DNA from: Allomuricauda sp. CP2A
Lineage (GTDB): Bacteria > Bacteroidota > Bacteroidia > Flavobacteriales > Flavobacteriaceae
Length of the DNA stretch: 51,120 nt
Assembly: GCF_001683915.1 (NCBI RefSeq)
Contig: NZ_LXTT01000165.1
Coordinates: forward strand, 1-51,120
Direction of reading: 5' to 3'
Every line of letters begins with the position of its first letter. The stretch's first letter is position 1. This document shows positions 17,251 through 25,229 of this stretch, one piece after another. Both the position numbers and the translations under genes were made by a program. The notes below the pieces were generated by a model. The model saw only the letters and a list, made by a program, of their open reading frames with translations. It did not search any database and was not told the DNA's origin.

Positions 17251-18348
17251 TTAAGGCATTAGCCTACGCAATGCTTTTATAAGGGCCTCATTCGCCTCTT
17301 GATTACCTACCGTAATGCGCACCTTTCCAGGAGCACCAAATTGGGAAACCGGCCGTACCATGATGCCTTCTTCCATCATTTTGTCCGTGAATTCCATTTC
17401 GGGTAAGGGTGGGTCAATGATAAAAAAGTTGGCCTGACTTGGCCAATAGCGGATTCCCAATTCATCAAATGCTTTGGCGAGGTATTTCCTGCCTTCCAAA
17501 ACGGTTTTTACGGTTTCGGCAATAAAATCTGTGTCGTTCAAGGCACCAATGGCAGCTTCAATGGAAGTCAGCGGAAGCAAAAAGGGCTTTTGAATCAAGC
17601 GGATGTAATTTGCAATCGTTTCCGTGGTGTAGCCATACCCGATGCGTTGTCCAGCCAAACCGTAGGTTTTGGAAAAACTGTTGAGGCCGATCACATTATG
17701 TCCTTCCAACACATAGGGTAGGGCGGTGACATAATCATCGGCATCGGCAAAATGGCGGTAGACCTCATCCAAGACCACCACTATATTTTTTGGTATTCGA
17801 TTTAAAAAATCATCCAAAACCGGTTTTGGAATATACGTGCCCGTGGGATTGTTGGGACTGGTCAAAAAGATGATTTTGGTCCGCTCCGTAATGGCATTTA
17901 AGATGCCTTCCACATCCAAATCATAGTTGGGTTGGAGGAGGGGAACATCAATTTGTTCGGCACCATACCAACGGGAAAAAACCGAATAGGGCAAAAAACA
18001 AGGATTGGAATAGATGACCTCATCCCCTTCGTTAATAAAGGCCCGCAGAATCATATCAATAACTTCCGAGCCGCTATTGCCACAGATAAACTGGTTGGCG
18101 GTCAACTGTCCATCAAAATCTTGGACCAAGGCTTCCCGCAACCGCATATCCGTTTGATCGGGATAAAGGTCGATTTTACCAATGGCAGCCTTCATAGCTT
18201 TCACGGCTTTGGGCGAAGCCCCCAATGGATTCTCATTGGAGGAGAGCTTATAGATTTTTTTATCCGAAGGAGGGATGTTTTTACCACCTTTATATACCTC
18301 TTTGGGCATCAAATGGGGTTTGAAAATGGATTGGATATCTTTTTTCAT
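17251..18348 (-). CDS. hisC: HisC-family PLP-dependent aminotransferase
   Basis: This is a fold-type I aminotransferase of the histidinol-phosphate transaminase family, 365 residues. It shows KLSSNENPLGASPKAV at the N-terminus, the LTSPNNPTGTY segment, LDEVYRHF, and the PLP lysine in SFSKTYGLAGQRIGYG. Family sequence alone cannot tell histidinol-phosphate from aromatic substrates. No other his gene is in the window. It lies in line with hppD, hmgA and fahA, so a role in tyrosine or phenylalanine transamination is plausible. Its ATG is only 6 bp after the stop of the parE-like toxin gene, so it is probably read from a transcript that includes the toxin-antitoxin pair. Confidence 0.85.
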   Translation of the reverse strand: MKKDIQSIFKPHLMPKEVYKGGKNIPPSDKKIYKLSSNENPLGASPKAVKAMKAAIGKIDLYPDQTDMRLREALVQDFDGQLTANQFICGNSGSEVIDMILRAFINEGDEVIYSNPCFLPYSVFSRWYGAEQIDVPLLQPNYDLDVEGILNAITERTKIIFLTSPNNPTGTYIPKPVLDDFLNRIPKNIVVVLDEVYRHFADADDYVTALPYVLEGHNVIGLNSFSKTYGLAGQRIGYGYTTETIANYIRLIQKPFLLPLTSIEAAIGALNDTDFIAETVKTVLEGRKYLAKAFDELGIRYWPSQANFFIIDPPLPEMEFTDKMMEEGIMVRPVSQFGAPGKVRITVGNQEANEALIKALRRLMP

Positions 18349-18354
18349 TTAACT

Positions 18355-18651
18355 TCAGGTTAAGAATTTTATCAAATCCCTTCCTCCGTATAGCACTCGC
18401 ACTATACGCACATATCCACTCATCTTGCGATAGAATATGATATGGGAGATATAAGGAAAACTAAACAGCCCATCCTTAATTTCTTTTCTTTCCTTCCCGA
18501 TATGAGGGTTAGTGGCAATTGCATTGAAATGATTGTTCAGGCCAATTAAGTATTCAATGGCTTGAGAGGTGCCAAACTGGTGTTCGCCGTATTCGAAAAT
18601 ATCTTCAATGTCATTGTCCGCTTCTTGTGATAGAACGTAACCATTTATCAT
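18355..18651 (-). CDS. RelE/ParE family toxin
   Basis: The 98-residue protein has the ParE-like pattern: N-terminal YVLSQEADNDIEDIFEYG, a central helix with ATNPHIGKERKEI, and C-terminal strands HIIFYRKMSGYVRIVRVLYGGRDLIKFL. ParE-type toxins act on DNA gyrase and RelE-type on mRNA; this sequence fits the ParE side better. It overlaps the antitoxin gene by 4 bp, as expected of a type II pair. A second, diverged pair lies near 27.3 kb. Confidence 0.88.
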   Translation of the reverse strand: MINGYVLSQEADNDIEDIFEYGEHQFGTSQAIEYLIGLNNHFNAIATNPHIGKERKEIKDGLFSFPYISHIIFYRKMSGYVRIVRVLYGGRDLIKFLT

Positions 18652-18872
18652 GCATTTTTCTTTGAGGCAATGATATCTTCCATTGTTCTGGCACTGTCCG
18701 GCCCGTTCCAGCCCTTTTCTATTTCCTTTCTAAGGTCATCAATGACTTTATCCCTGTAAATTTTGTGCAAACGTAAGGCGTCTCGAATAACCTCGCTATT
18801 GTTTTGATATTCCCCGGTCGCGACTTGTTGGGCGATGTATTCTTCCTGTTTTTTTGTGAAACTTATGTTCAT
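18648..18872 (-). CDS. ParD-like ribbon-helix-helix antitoxin
   Basis: The 74-residue protein has a short strand MNISFTKKQEEYIAQQ followed by helices with the GEYQNNSEVIRDALRLHK motif typical of ParD-family antitoxins. The C-terminal half (DLRKEIEKGWNGPDSARTME) is the toxin-binding tail. The first gene of the pair should bind its own promoter, as known for this family. A -33/-7 promoter lies directly upstream. Confidence 0.88.
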   Translation of the reverse strand: MNISFTKKQEEYIAQQVATGEYQNNSEVIRDALRLHKIYRDKVIDDLRKEIEKGWNGPDSARTMEDIIASKKNA

Positions 18873-18894
18873 TTCAAATTCATCATTAATTCAT

Positions 18895-18925
18895 CAAAAA
18901 TACAAAATGTGTCTATATTTAGCAA
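18895..18925 (-). promoter_or_regulatory. Promoter of the first parDE-like pair
   Basis: Minus-strand TTG (18923-18925), 20-bp spacer, then TATTTTTG (18895-18902). It sits 22 bp upstream of the antitoxin ATG and may also drive the aminotransferase gene downstream. Confidence 0.6.
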
Positions 18926-18958
18926 ATATGGACATGCAATGAAATCACAATTTCAATG

Positions 18959-19828
18959 TCATAAACTCTCCCCATATAGCAACAAAGCCATCGCTTTTAT
19001 GGTGTCACCCTCTTCCAAAAGCTGTTTCGCCAAGGTGTGCAATTCGGTCTTGGAAGCGTTTTGCAGACCTTCCTTTTCAATAATCACCTTAATTTCCTTT
19101 GTAGCAGGTATGCGTTCCAAATTTCCCAATCGACCCAAGTTGTTTCCTGTAAGTACCTCACTCTCCCGAATCCCCTTCGGCAAGGCATCCACCCCAATAC
19201 CATGGGTGCGGAGGGGTTTTGGGACTTCAAACAGGGCATCTTTTATGGCACGGATATACCAACTCCCACCCATACGGCCTACCAAATCCAATTTTTCCGT
19301 ATCGAGGATGCCATTGGTAAAATAGTCATCGTTCACATGAATAAGCTCTACTTTCACGATGATCAAATTCCCCGCTCCTGGGGTTTGGGCCAACTCAATG
19401 ACTTCCATTACGGAGCACTCAAATGAAACCGGAGCTTCGCCCACGCGGGGTGGTTTCACCTTTTCACTGGGGACTTGGGTAAACCCCGCCTTTACAAATT
19501 CGTTTATCCCTTTGTCATACGCCGTACTAGAGAGCGACATCTGTTCCACCATGTCATGGTTGACAATGTTGATGACCACTTCGGGTACTTCCACGATATT
19601 TTCATGGGTATGTTTTAGGGTATTGTCCCGGCCACTTCGTGAAGGCGAAAAAATCATCACCGGCGGATTGGAACTGAACACATTAAAAAAGCTGAAAGGA
19701 CTCAGGTTAACGTTCCCTTCCTTGTCCACCGTACTGGCAAAACAGATGGGCCGTGGCGCCACTGCTGTCAATAGAATACTATGAAGTTCGGGTTGGGATA
19801 CTTGGCTTGGGTCTATGGTTTTGATCAT
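18959..19828 (-). CDS. Flavin reductase family protein (flavoredoxin-like)
   Basis: This is an FMN-binding split-barrel protein with the pattern of the flavin reductase family: LTAVAPRPICFASTVDKEGN, LSPFSFFNVFSSNPPVMIFS near the N-terminus, and PRVGEAPVSFECSV further on. I start it at MIKTIDPSQ (19828) for 289 residues. An upstream ATG at 19846 exists, but it comes from the REP-like repeat. The gene lies downstream of fahA with the same orientation, as seen in other flavobacterial tyrosine-degradation clusters. No oxygenase partner that needs reduced flavin is visible here, so its exact job is open. Confidence 0.83.
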   Translation of the reverse strand: MIKTIDPSQVSQPELHSILLTAVAPRPICFASTVDKEGNVNLSPFSFFNVFSSNPPVMIFSPSRSGRDNTLKHTHENIVEVPEVVINIVNHDMVEQMSLSSTAYDKGINEFVKAGFTQVPSEKVKPPRVGEAPVSFECSVMEVIELAQTPGAGNLIIVKVELIHVNDDYFTNGILDTEKLDLVGRMGGSWYIRAIKDALFEVPKPLRTHGIGVDALPKGIRESEVLTGNNLGRLGNLERIPATKEIKVIIEKEGLQNASKTELHTLAKQLLEEGDTIKAMALLLYGESL

Positions 19829-19842
19829 TAAGTTAGTTTTTG

Positions 19843-19866
19843 TCATTCCTGCGAAGGCAGGAATCT
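19843..19866. repeat. REP-like palindrome type A, copy 1
   Basis: The core ATTCCTGCGAAGGCAGGAAT forms an 8-bp stem with loop GAAG. The surrounding 24 bases are identical to a second copy at 21186-21209, on the other side of fahA and in the same orientation. Confidence 0.85.
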
Positions 19867-19920
19867 ATCTTACTGTTAGCTTAGGTGATTGAGCTAATTC
19901 GAATTCACAATGTTAGATTC

Positions 19921-19946
19921 GGTAGCTTCGACTACGCTCAGCTACC
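19921..19946. repeat. REP-like palindrome type B, single copy
   Basis: GGTAGC and GCTACC arms enclose TTCGACTACGCTCA. The core is a variant of the CTCGACTGCGCTCGA motif found twice at 21221-21280. It lies directly after the fahA stop. Confidence 0.7.
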
Positions 19947-19950
19947 GATT

Positions 19951-21171
19951 TTAGTTCGCTGGCAATACTTTGGTCGAAACTTCTCCAAATCCAACCCGAA
20001 TATCGCCATTTTTAGCGTAACCCCGAAGCGTAACCGTATCCCCATCATGAATAAATTTCCGTTCGGTGCCATCTTTCATTTTCACAGGTTTGGTGCCCAT
20101 CCACGCCAATTCCAGCATGGAGCCATAACTGTTTTCATCCTTTCCTGAAATGGTTCCGGAGGCCATCACATCACCCACATGAATGTTGCAGCCATTGACG
20201 GTATGGTGGGCCAGTTGTTGGGCCATGTTCCAGTACATATGTTTGAAATTGCTGTGGCAAACGGTGGTTTCCTCACTTCCGTCTGGGGTGATGGACACTT
20301 CCAAATCAATATCGTAATTTTTGTTGCCCGGATATTCCAAATACGGAAGAACCTTTGGTTCTTGTTTGGGACCGGCCACCCGGAAAGGTTCCAAAGCCTC
20401 CAAGGTCACAATCCAAGGAGACATGGATGAAGCAAAGTTTTTTGCCAAGAAGGGTCCCAATGGCACATATTCCCATTTTTGAATGTCGCGGGCCGACCAA
20501 TCATTGAACAAGACCAAACCAAAAATGTAATCCTCAGCTTTGGCAGTGGAAACGGATTCCCCCAAATTGGTGTCCTTTCCACAGACAAATCCCATTTCAA
20601 GTTCAAAATCCAAGCGTTGCGTAGGGCCAAAAACGGGAGTATCGGCATCTTTGGGCAAGGTTTGTCCCTTAGGTCGATGGATGGGCTGTCCGCTTACGAT
20701 AATGGAACTGGCCCTGCCGTGATAGCCGACGGGAATGTGCTTCCAGTTGGGCAAAAGGGCATTTTCCGGATCGCGGAACATTTTGCCAACATTGGTGGCG
20801 TGTTCTATGCTCGAATAAAAATCGGTGTAATCCCCAACATGGATGGGCATGTGCATCCGGGCATCGGATTGTTTCACGAAAAGTTCTGGTTTTCCGGCCA
20901 GATCGGAAGTATCGTCCTTAAGCCAATATTGAATTTTTTTCCGTACTCGGGTGGTAATCTCTTTTCCGAGGGAAATAAAATCATTTAGCGTATCCTTTTC
21001 CAACACCGCAGTGTTGAACTCAAAAACATCCAATTCGGCCACGGCAGCCAGGTCCAAAATATGGTCTCCCACGGCCACTCCTACGCGCGGACTTCTATCT
21101 GTTGTTGAAAAAATTCCGAAAGGGATATTGTGAATTGAAAAATCTGAATTTTCAGGTATGTTTATGATCAT
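19951..21171 (-). CDS. fahA: Fumarylacetoacetase
   Basis: This is the last step of tyrosine degradation: 4-fumarylacetoacetate is split into fumarate and acetoacetate. The start at 21171 (MIINIPENSDFSIHN) gives 406 residues. The frame is open further upstream, but that part only translates the REP-like repeats. An N-terminal SH3-like domain (to about 110) precedes the catalytic FAH fold. The latter has YTDFYSSIEHATNVGKMFR, PVGYHGRASSIIVSG, FELEMGFVCG and the metal/substrate region LFNDWSARDIQKWEY. All are intact. The gene is bounded on both sides by REP-like repeats, within the hppD-hmgA-fahA cluster. Confidence 0.95.
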   Translation of the reverse strand: MIINIPENSDFSIHNIPFGIFSTTDRSPRVGVAVGDHILDLAAVAELDVFEFNTAVLEKDTLNDFISLGKEITTRVRKKIQYWLKDDTSDLAGKPELFVKQSDARMHMPIHVGDYTDFYSSIEHATNVGKMFRDPENALLPNWKHIPVGYHGRASSIIVSGQPIHRPKGQTLPKDADTPVFGPTQRLDFELEMGFVCGKDTNLGESVSTAKAEDYIFGLVLFNDWSARDIQKWEYVPLGPFLAKNFASSMSPWIVTLEALEPFRVAGPKQEPKVLPYLEYPGNKNYDIDLEVSITPDGSEETTVCHSNFKHMYWNMAQQLAHHTVNGCNIHVGDVMASGTISGKDENSYGSMLELAWMGTKPVKMKDGTERKFIHDGDTVTLRGYAKNGDIRVGFGEVSTKVLPAN

Positions 21172-21185
21172 ATATTGTGTTTTTT

Positions 21186-21209
21186 TCATTCCTGCGAAGG
21201 CAGGAATCT
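21186..21209. repeat. REP-like palindrome type A, copy 2
   Basis: Identical over 24 bases to the copy at 19843-19866, in the same orientation. It lies 15 bp upstream of the fahA start codon, so it would be in the mRNA leader or promoter region of fahA. Confidence 0.85.
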
Positions 21210-21214
21210 TTTTT

Positions 21215-21286
21215 GTCAGCTCGAGCGCAGTCGAGAGCGATTGAGAAATCCTATTACAAAGATTTCTCGACTGCGCTCGAAATGAC
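21215..21286. repeat. REP-like type B pair forming a long hairpin
   Basis: Two copies of TCGAGCGCAGTCGAGA lie in perfect inverted order (21221-21236 and 21265-21280), with outer GTCA/TGAC ends. The single-strand form can fold into a 16-bp stem with about a 28-nt loop. The loop contains a further GAGAAATC/GATTTCTC pairing. Confidence 0.82.
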
Positions 21287-21299
21287 ACTGATTCAATTT

Positions 21300-22457
21300 T
21301 TACTCCACCCAAGATTTATAATAGGTTCCATCATCAATCTTGAGAGCGTTTTCGGTAATTTTCAGGGGTTTGAAGGTGTCAATCATCACGGCCAACTCCT
21401 CGGTTCCTTTTTTACCGATACTGGCCTCGTAGGTTCCAGGGTGGGGTCCATGCGGAATTCCGGCTGGATGCAGGGAAATGTACCCTTGTCCAATTCCTGT
21501 GCGGCTCATAAAATCACCATCCACATAATACAGCACTTCGTCAGAATCTATGTTGGAATGGTTATAAGGAGCGGGAATGGCCTTGGGATGATAATCGTAC
21601 AACCTTGGACAGAACGAACAAACCACAAAAGCACCTGTTTCAAAGGTTTGGTGCACGGGTGGCGGTTGGTGCACACGTCCCGTAATCGGCTCAAAATTGT
21701 GGATGGAAAATCCGTAGGGGAAGTTGTAACCGTCCCAACCCACAACATCAAAAGGATGTGTGGCGTAAACGAGCTGGTGCAACATGCCCTGTTTTTTGAT
21801 TTTCATCAAAAACTCGCCTTTTTCATCGTGGGCCTCCAAATCTTGGGGCAATTTGTAATCGCGCTCGCAGAAGGGAGAATGTTCCAACAATTGTCCAAAC
21901 CAATTTCGATACCGTTTTGGGGTATATATGGGATGAAAGGACTCGGCATACAGGATGCGGTTGTCCTCGGTATCAAATTCAATCTGATAGATCATCCCCC
22001 GAGGAATGATGAGGTAGTCTCCATATTCAAACGGGATGTTACCCAAAAAGGTTTTTAGGGTTCCAGAACCTTTGTGGATAAAAAGCATTTCATCCGCATC
22101 GGCATTTTTATAGAAATATGATGTAATCGACTTTAGTGGCGCTGCAAGACCAATGTGGACATCACTGTTCACCAAAAGGGGCTCACGGGCATCCAAAAAA
22201 TCATCTTTGGGCTTTACATCAAAACCAATCAATTTTCTGCTGGTGATGTTCTTCTCCACCGCAACTTTGGGGCTAACATCCAAGGCTTTTCCAATTTCCT
22301 TCACTTGCGTAGGGCGATGGATATGGTACAGCAAGGACGACATGCCATCAAAACCGATGGTGCCAAAAAGCTGCTCATAATACAGCCCTCCACCCGGTTT
22401 TTCAAATTGGGTGTGCCTTTTTTGCGGAATTTTCCCGAGTCTGTGATAAATAGGCAT
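21300..22457 (-). CDS. hmgA: Homogentisate 1,2-dioxygenase
   Basis: This Fe(II) ring-cleaving enzyme turns homogentisate into maleylacetoacetate. The start MPIYHRLGKIPQKRHTQFEK (22457) gives 385 residues; an in-frame upstream ATG adds 15 unlikely residues. Cupin strands include FVVCSFCPRLYDYHP. The iron-binding region near the C-terminus contains SLHPAGIPHGPHPGTYE, with the expected His and Glu ligands. The protein is shorter than the 440-residue animal enzyme, which is usual for this group. It lies between hppD and fahA on the same strand and is probably co-transcribed with hppD (62-bp gap). No maleylacetoacetate isomerase gene is seen in the window. Confidence 0.94.
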   Translation of the reverse strand: MPIYHRLGKIPQKRHTQFEKPGGGLYYEQLFGTIGFDGMSSLLYHIHRPTQVKEIGKALDVSPKVAVEKNITSRKLIGFDVKPKDDFLDAREPLLVNSDVHIGLAAPLKSITSYFYKNADADEMLFIHKGSGTLKTFLGNIPFEYGDYLIIPRGMIYQIEFDTEDNRILYAESFHPIYTPKRYRNWFGQLLEHSPFCERDYKLPQDLEAHDEKGEFLMKIKKQGMLHQLVYATHPFDVVGWDGYNFPYGFSIHNFEPITGRVHQPPPVHQTFETGAFVVCSFCPRLYDYHPKAIPAPYNHSNIDSDEVLYYVDGDFMSRTGIGQGYISLHPAGIPHGPHPGTYEASIGKKGTEELAVMIDTFKPLKITENALKIDDGTYYKSWVE

Positions 22458-22519
22458 GGTGTTACATTTAAGTTCAAATTCAAGAATCAAGTTCAAGCTC
22501 AAAAACTTTGAACCACATG

Positions 22520-23653
22520 TCAGTGCAAAGTGCCGCGAAGCTCTTGCTCGCGCTCAATGGCTTCGAACAGTGCCTTAAAGTTACCTTTTCCAAATGATTG
22601 TGCGCCTTTTCTTTGTATGATTTCGAAGAACATGGTGGGTCTGGGCTCCACAGGCCGGGTAAAAATCTGCAGCAAATAGCCCTCGTCATCGCGATCTACC
22701 AAAATGCCCAGCTCTTTTAGGGGAGCGATGTCCTCATCAATCTCGCCAACACGGTCCGTAACGGCTTCATAGTAGGTATCTGGCACACGAAGGAACTCAA
22801 TCCCACGGCTTCTAAGGTCACGAACGGTTTTGATAATATCATCCGTGGCCACAGCAATGTGTTGAACGCCTTCACCTTCGTAAAAATCAAGATACTCCTC
22901 TACTTGGGATTTTTTCTTGCCTTCTGCAGGTTCATTGATCGGGAATTTGATACGTCCGTTGCCGTTGCTCATCACTTTGCTCATCAAAGCCGTGTATTCG
23001 GTGGAAATGTCCTTATCATCAAACGAAAGGATGTTTTTAAAACCCAAAACATCTTCATAAAAATTCACCCAGTGGTTCATTTTGTTCCAACCCACATTAC
23101 CAACCATGTGGTCCACATATTTAAGTCCGGTGGGGGTTGGATTGTAATCTGGGGTCACCCATTTTTTAAAACTTGGGAGAAAAGTGCCGTTGTAATCTTT
23201 TCGTTCCACAAAAATATGGACGGTCTCACCGTAGGTGTAGATACCAGAGCGAACCACTTTTCCGGTTGCATCCTTTTCCACTTTGGGTTCCATATAGGAT
23301 TTGGCACCTCTTTCCATGGCGGCGTTGTACGCATAGGTGGCATCATCCACCCAGAGGGCCACTACTTTTACACCATCACCATGTTTGTCGATATGCTTGC
23401 CGATTTCGGTGCCACTCTTTAGGGGAGAGGTGAGCACCAAGCGAATCTTATCCTGTGCCACCACATAGCTTTCACGGTCTTTTAAACCGGTTTCCAGTCC
23501 GGCATAGGCCAAGGATTGAAACCCAAATGCGGTCTTGTAGAAATGGGCTGCCTGTTTAGAGTTGCCAACATATAGCTCAATATAGTCCGTGCCATTGATG
23601 GGCATAAAATCTTGTGCTTTGTTGGATGATTTTGGAATTGCTGCTGTTTCCAT
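22520..23653 (-). CDS. hppD: 4-hydroxyphenylpyruvate dioxygenase
   Basis: This Fe(II) enzyme converts 4-hydroxyphenylpyruvate to homogentisate. The 377-residue protein contains two vicinal-oxygen-chelate domains. The metal ligands are in GLKYVDHMVGNV (His), GVQHIAVATDDI (His) and FFEIIQRKG (Glu). The C-terminal helix with SFGKGNFKALFEAIEREQ is typical of HPPD. It is the first gene of the catabolic cluster, with hmgA next. A divergent MarR-family gene and a palindrome at 23685-23702 lie just upstream, which suggests repression that is relieved by an aromatic ligand. Confidence 0.97.
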   Translation of the reverse strand: METAAIPKSSNKAQDFMPINGTDYIELYVGNSKQAAHFYKTAFGFQSLAYAGLETGLKDRESYVVAQDKIRLVLTSPLKSGTEIGKHIDKHGDGVKVVALWVDDATYAYNAAMERGAKSYMEPKVEKDATGKVVRSGIYTYGETVHIFVERKDYNGTFLPSFKKWVTPDYNPTPTGLKYVDHMVGNVGWNKMNHWVNFYEDVLGFKNILSFDDKDISTEYTALMSKVMSNGNGRIKFPINEPAEGKKKSQVEEYLDFYEGEGVQHIAVATDDIIKTVRDLRSRGIEFLRVPDTYYEAVTDRVGEIDEDIAPLKELGILVDRDDEGYLLQIFTRPVEPRPTMFFEIIQRKGAQSFGKGNFKALFEAIEREQELRGTLH

Positions 23654-23684
23654 GTCAGTATATTTTTATGTGTCGCGTTAAATA

Positions 23685-23702
23685 TTGTTGCTAATGCAAC
23701 AA
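23685..23702. promoter_or_regulatory. Candidate MarR-type operator upstream of hppD
   Basis: TTGTTGC-TAAT-GCAACAA is an inverted repeat with perfect 7-bp arms, 32 bp upstream of the hppD start. It touches a possible minus-strand -7 element (TATTTTTG, 23700-23707). The geometry fits a dimeric winged-helix repressor, and the nearest candidate is the MarR gene divergent from hppD. Confidence 0.55.
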
Positions 23703-23830
23703 AAATAACTTTTTTTGGATCATGTTGTGTATTTCTGAACAAAATTTTAGGTTAAAATTGGCATAGTTGGGCTGGGTGCAACAGAATCCCATCCAAAATG
23801 AATCCCTATTTTTGTGGGAACCGTTTAGAA

Positions 23831-24277
23831 ATGCTCAATCACATAGATGAAATACAGGGGATAGGATTGCACTTGGACTTGGTGCTTCGAAAAATCCAAA
23901 ATGCCTATTTGCGTGCTTTTGAAGAGCTGAATGTGGAGATGACCATTGAGCAATGGGTAATCCTGCACAGAATTTATGAGCTGGGTGACGAAGCCAGTCA
24001 ACGCGATATTGTACAGAGCAACTTCCGTAACCGGGCCACCACATCTCGGGTAATCGGCGGATTGGAACGCAAGGGGTGGGTAAGCAAAGCCCGTTTTGAT
24101 GGCGACCAAAAACGGTTCAAGCTGGAACTGACCCCAGAGGGGCAGGAGGTGATTGATTTGGTTATGCCCAAAGCACTTCAACTACGAAAACTGGCCGTGA
24201 AAAATATGGAGGCCGCTGAATTTGTAACTTTTTTACGCGTTTTGGACCAGATTGGGGAAAATTACGAAGCGAGTTGA
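23831..24277 (+). CDS. MarR family transcriptional regulator
   Basis: The start MLNHIDEIQG (23831) gives 148 residues; an in-frame ATG 11 codons earlier is less likely. The winged-helix core has QWVILHRIYELGDEASQRDI, a recognition helix in RNRATTSRVIGGLERKGWV and the wing DGDQKRFKLELTPEG, followed by a dimerisation helix. MarR proteins usually repress a neighbouring operon and respond to small aromatic compounds. The gene is divergent from hppD, with the candidate operator between them, so control of tyrosine degradation is the likely role. Its 3' end overlaps the convergent permease gene by 16 bp. Confidence 0.9.
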   Translation: MLNHIDEIQGIGLHLDLVLRKIQNAYLRAFEELNVEMTIEQWVILHRIYELGDEASQRDIVQSNFRNRATTSRVIGGLERKGWVSKARFDGDQKRFKLELTPEGQEVIDLVMPKALQLRKLAVKNMEAAEFVTFLRVLDQIGENYEAS

Positions 24278-25011
24278 TCCCAATGTTTTATGGTCAGTTG
24301 TACAATGGTGGCCAACCCAATGAGCAGAACAAAAAGCAAGCTCAGTTTCCGGAACCGTTCCTGGGGGATATAGTGCAGGATTCGTTTGCCCAAATAAGTG
24401 CCCACCAAACCAATGGCAAACAGGAAAGGGAGATAGGTCAACTCTTGTTTGCCGATATACCCATTATCGTAGTAGACAAAGGTTCGGGAAAAATCAATCA
24501 AAAAATCAATAAAGGCCGAAGTGGCAATAAAGGCATTCTTCTCCAGATTGAAAGCAGCCATGGTCAATCCCCGAATAGCACCTCCCGTTCCCAATAATCC
24601 AGCAGAAAATCCGGATAGTGTACCTCCAATAATGGCATTCTTTTTATTCGGCAGCACCACAATTTTACTTTTAATCAAGAAAAAAAGGCTAAAGACCACC
24701 AAAAACACTCCTAAAAATATGGTTAGCAGGAGACCATCCACAATTTTTGACAGAAATGCGCCCATAATCACAAACAGTACCGAAGGTGCACCAATGTACA
24801 GTAGTAGCTTTTTGTCCAACCCTTTTTTAAAGAGGAAGATCTTACTGACGTTACTGGACAAGTGAAAAATGGCCGTCATGCCCAGCACGGAATAAAAATC
24901 AAAATAAAAATTGCCCAGAGGCACAAAAAAGACCGAAGACCCAAAACCGCCAATGGTCCCAATGATCTCGGCAAGCAAGGCCAGTAGTAAAAAGATATAG
25001 TTGATCTTCAT
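24262..25011 (-). CDS. TauE/SafE family sulfite-exporter-like permease
   Basis: The 249-residue membrane protein has about eight helices in two related halves. The first contains LAEIIGTIGGFGSSVFFVPL and the second GTLSGFSAGLLGTGGAIRG, the paired Gly-rich motifs of the TauE/SafE (DUF81) family. Members move sulfite, sulfoacetate or other organic anions across the inner membrane. No sulfur-metabolism gene lies nearby, so the substrate is open. It is convergent with the MarR gene and probably transcribed alone. Confidence 0.85.
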   Translation of the reverse strand: MKINYIFLLLALLAEIIGTIGGFGSSVFFVPLGNFYFDFYSVLGMTAIFHLSSNVSKIFLFKKGLDKKLLLYIGAPSVLFVIMGAFLSKIVDGLLLTIFLGVFLVVFSLFFLIKSKIVVLPNKKNAIIGGTLSGFSAGLLGTGGAIRGLTMAAFNLEKNAFIATSAFIDFLIDFSRTFVYYDNGYIGKQELTYLPFLFAIGLVGTYLGKRILHYIPQERFRKLSLLFVLLIGLATIVQLTIKHWDQLAS

Positions 25012-25229
25012 GAAAGTGCCTGAAAAAGTGAAAAGTTACAGTTTTTAGTGGACTTGAATTCCATAAGGTTTTCACATAAATCATGAAAGATTGTTTTGTA
25101 AAATTTTAACCTAAAAAAACCTTAAAATTCATATTTAGGACAATATAGCATAGAAACTGGTGAATTTTATGGACGTACAGGCAGAAAATCAGCCGCAACT
25201 TTGCAGTGTATAATTAAATATACAGTGTT

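Noticed and set aside
17251..18348. Confident assignment as a histidine biosynthesis gene
   Set aside because: The family motif is clear, but context points to aromatic catabolism and no other his gene is nearby; symbol kept only as a family label.
19843..21286. CRISPR array
   Set aside because: Only two copies of the type A repeat, 1.3 kb apart with a gene between; no regular spacers and no cas gene.
21172..21312. N-terminal extension of 47 residues on fahA
   Set aside because: It is the translation of the type A and type B repeats; the FAH family starts at the MIINIPENSD position.
21177..22058. 293-codon frame on the plus strand across the REP-like repeats and hmgA
   Set aside because: Starts in the repeats and runs antisense to a well-supported dioxygenase gene; no recognisable protein features.
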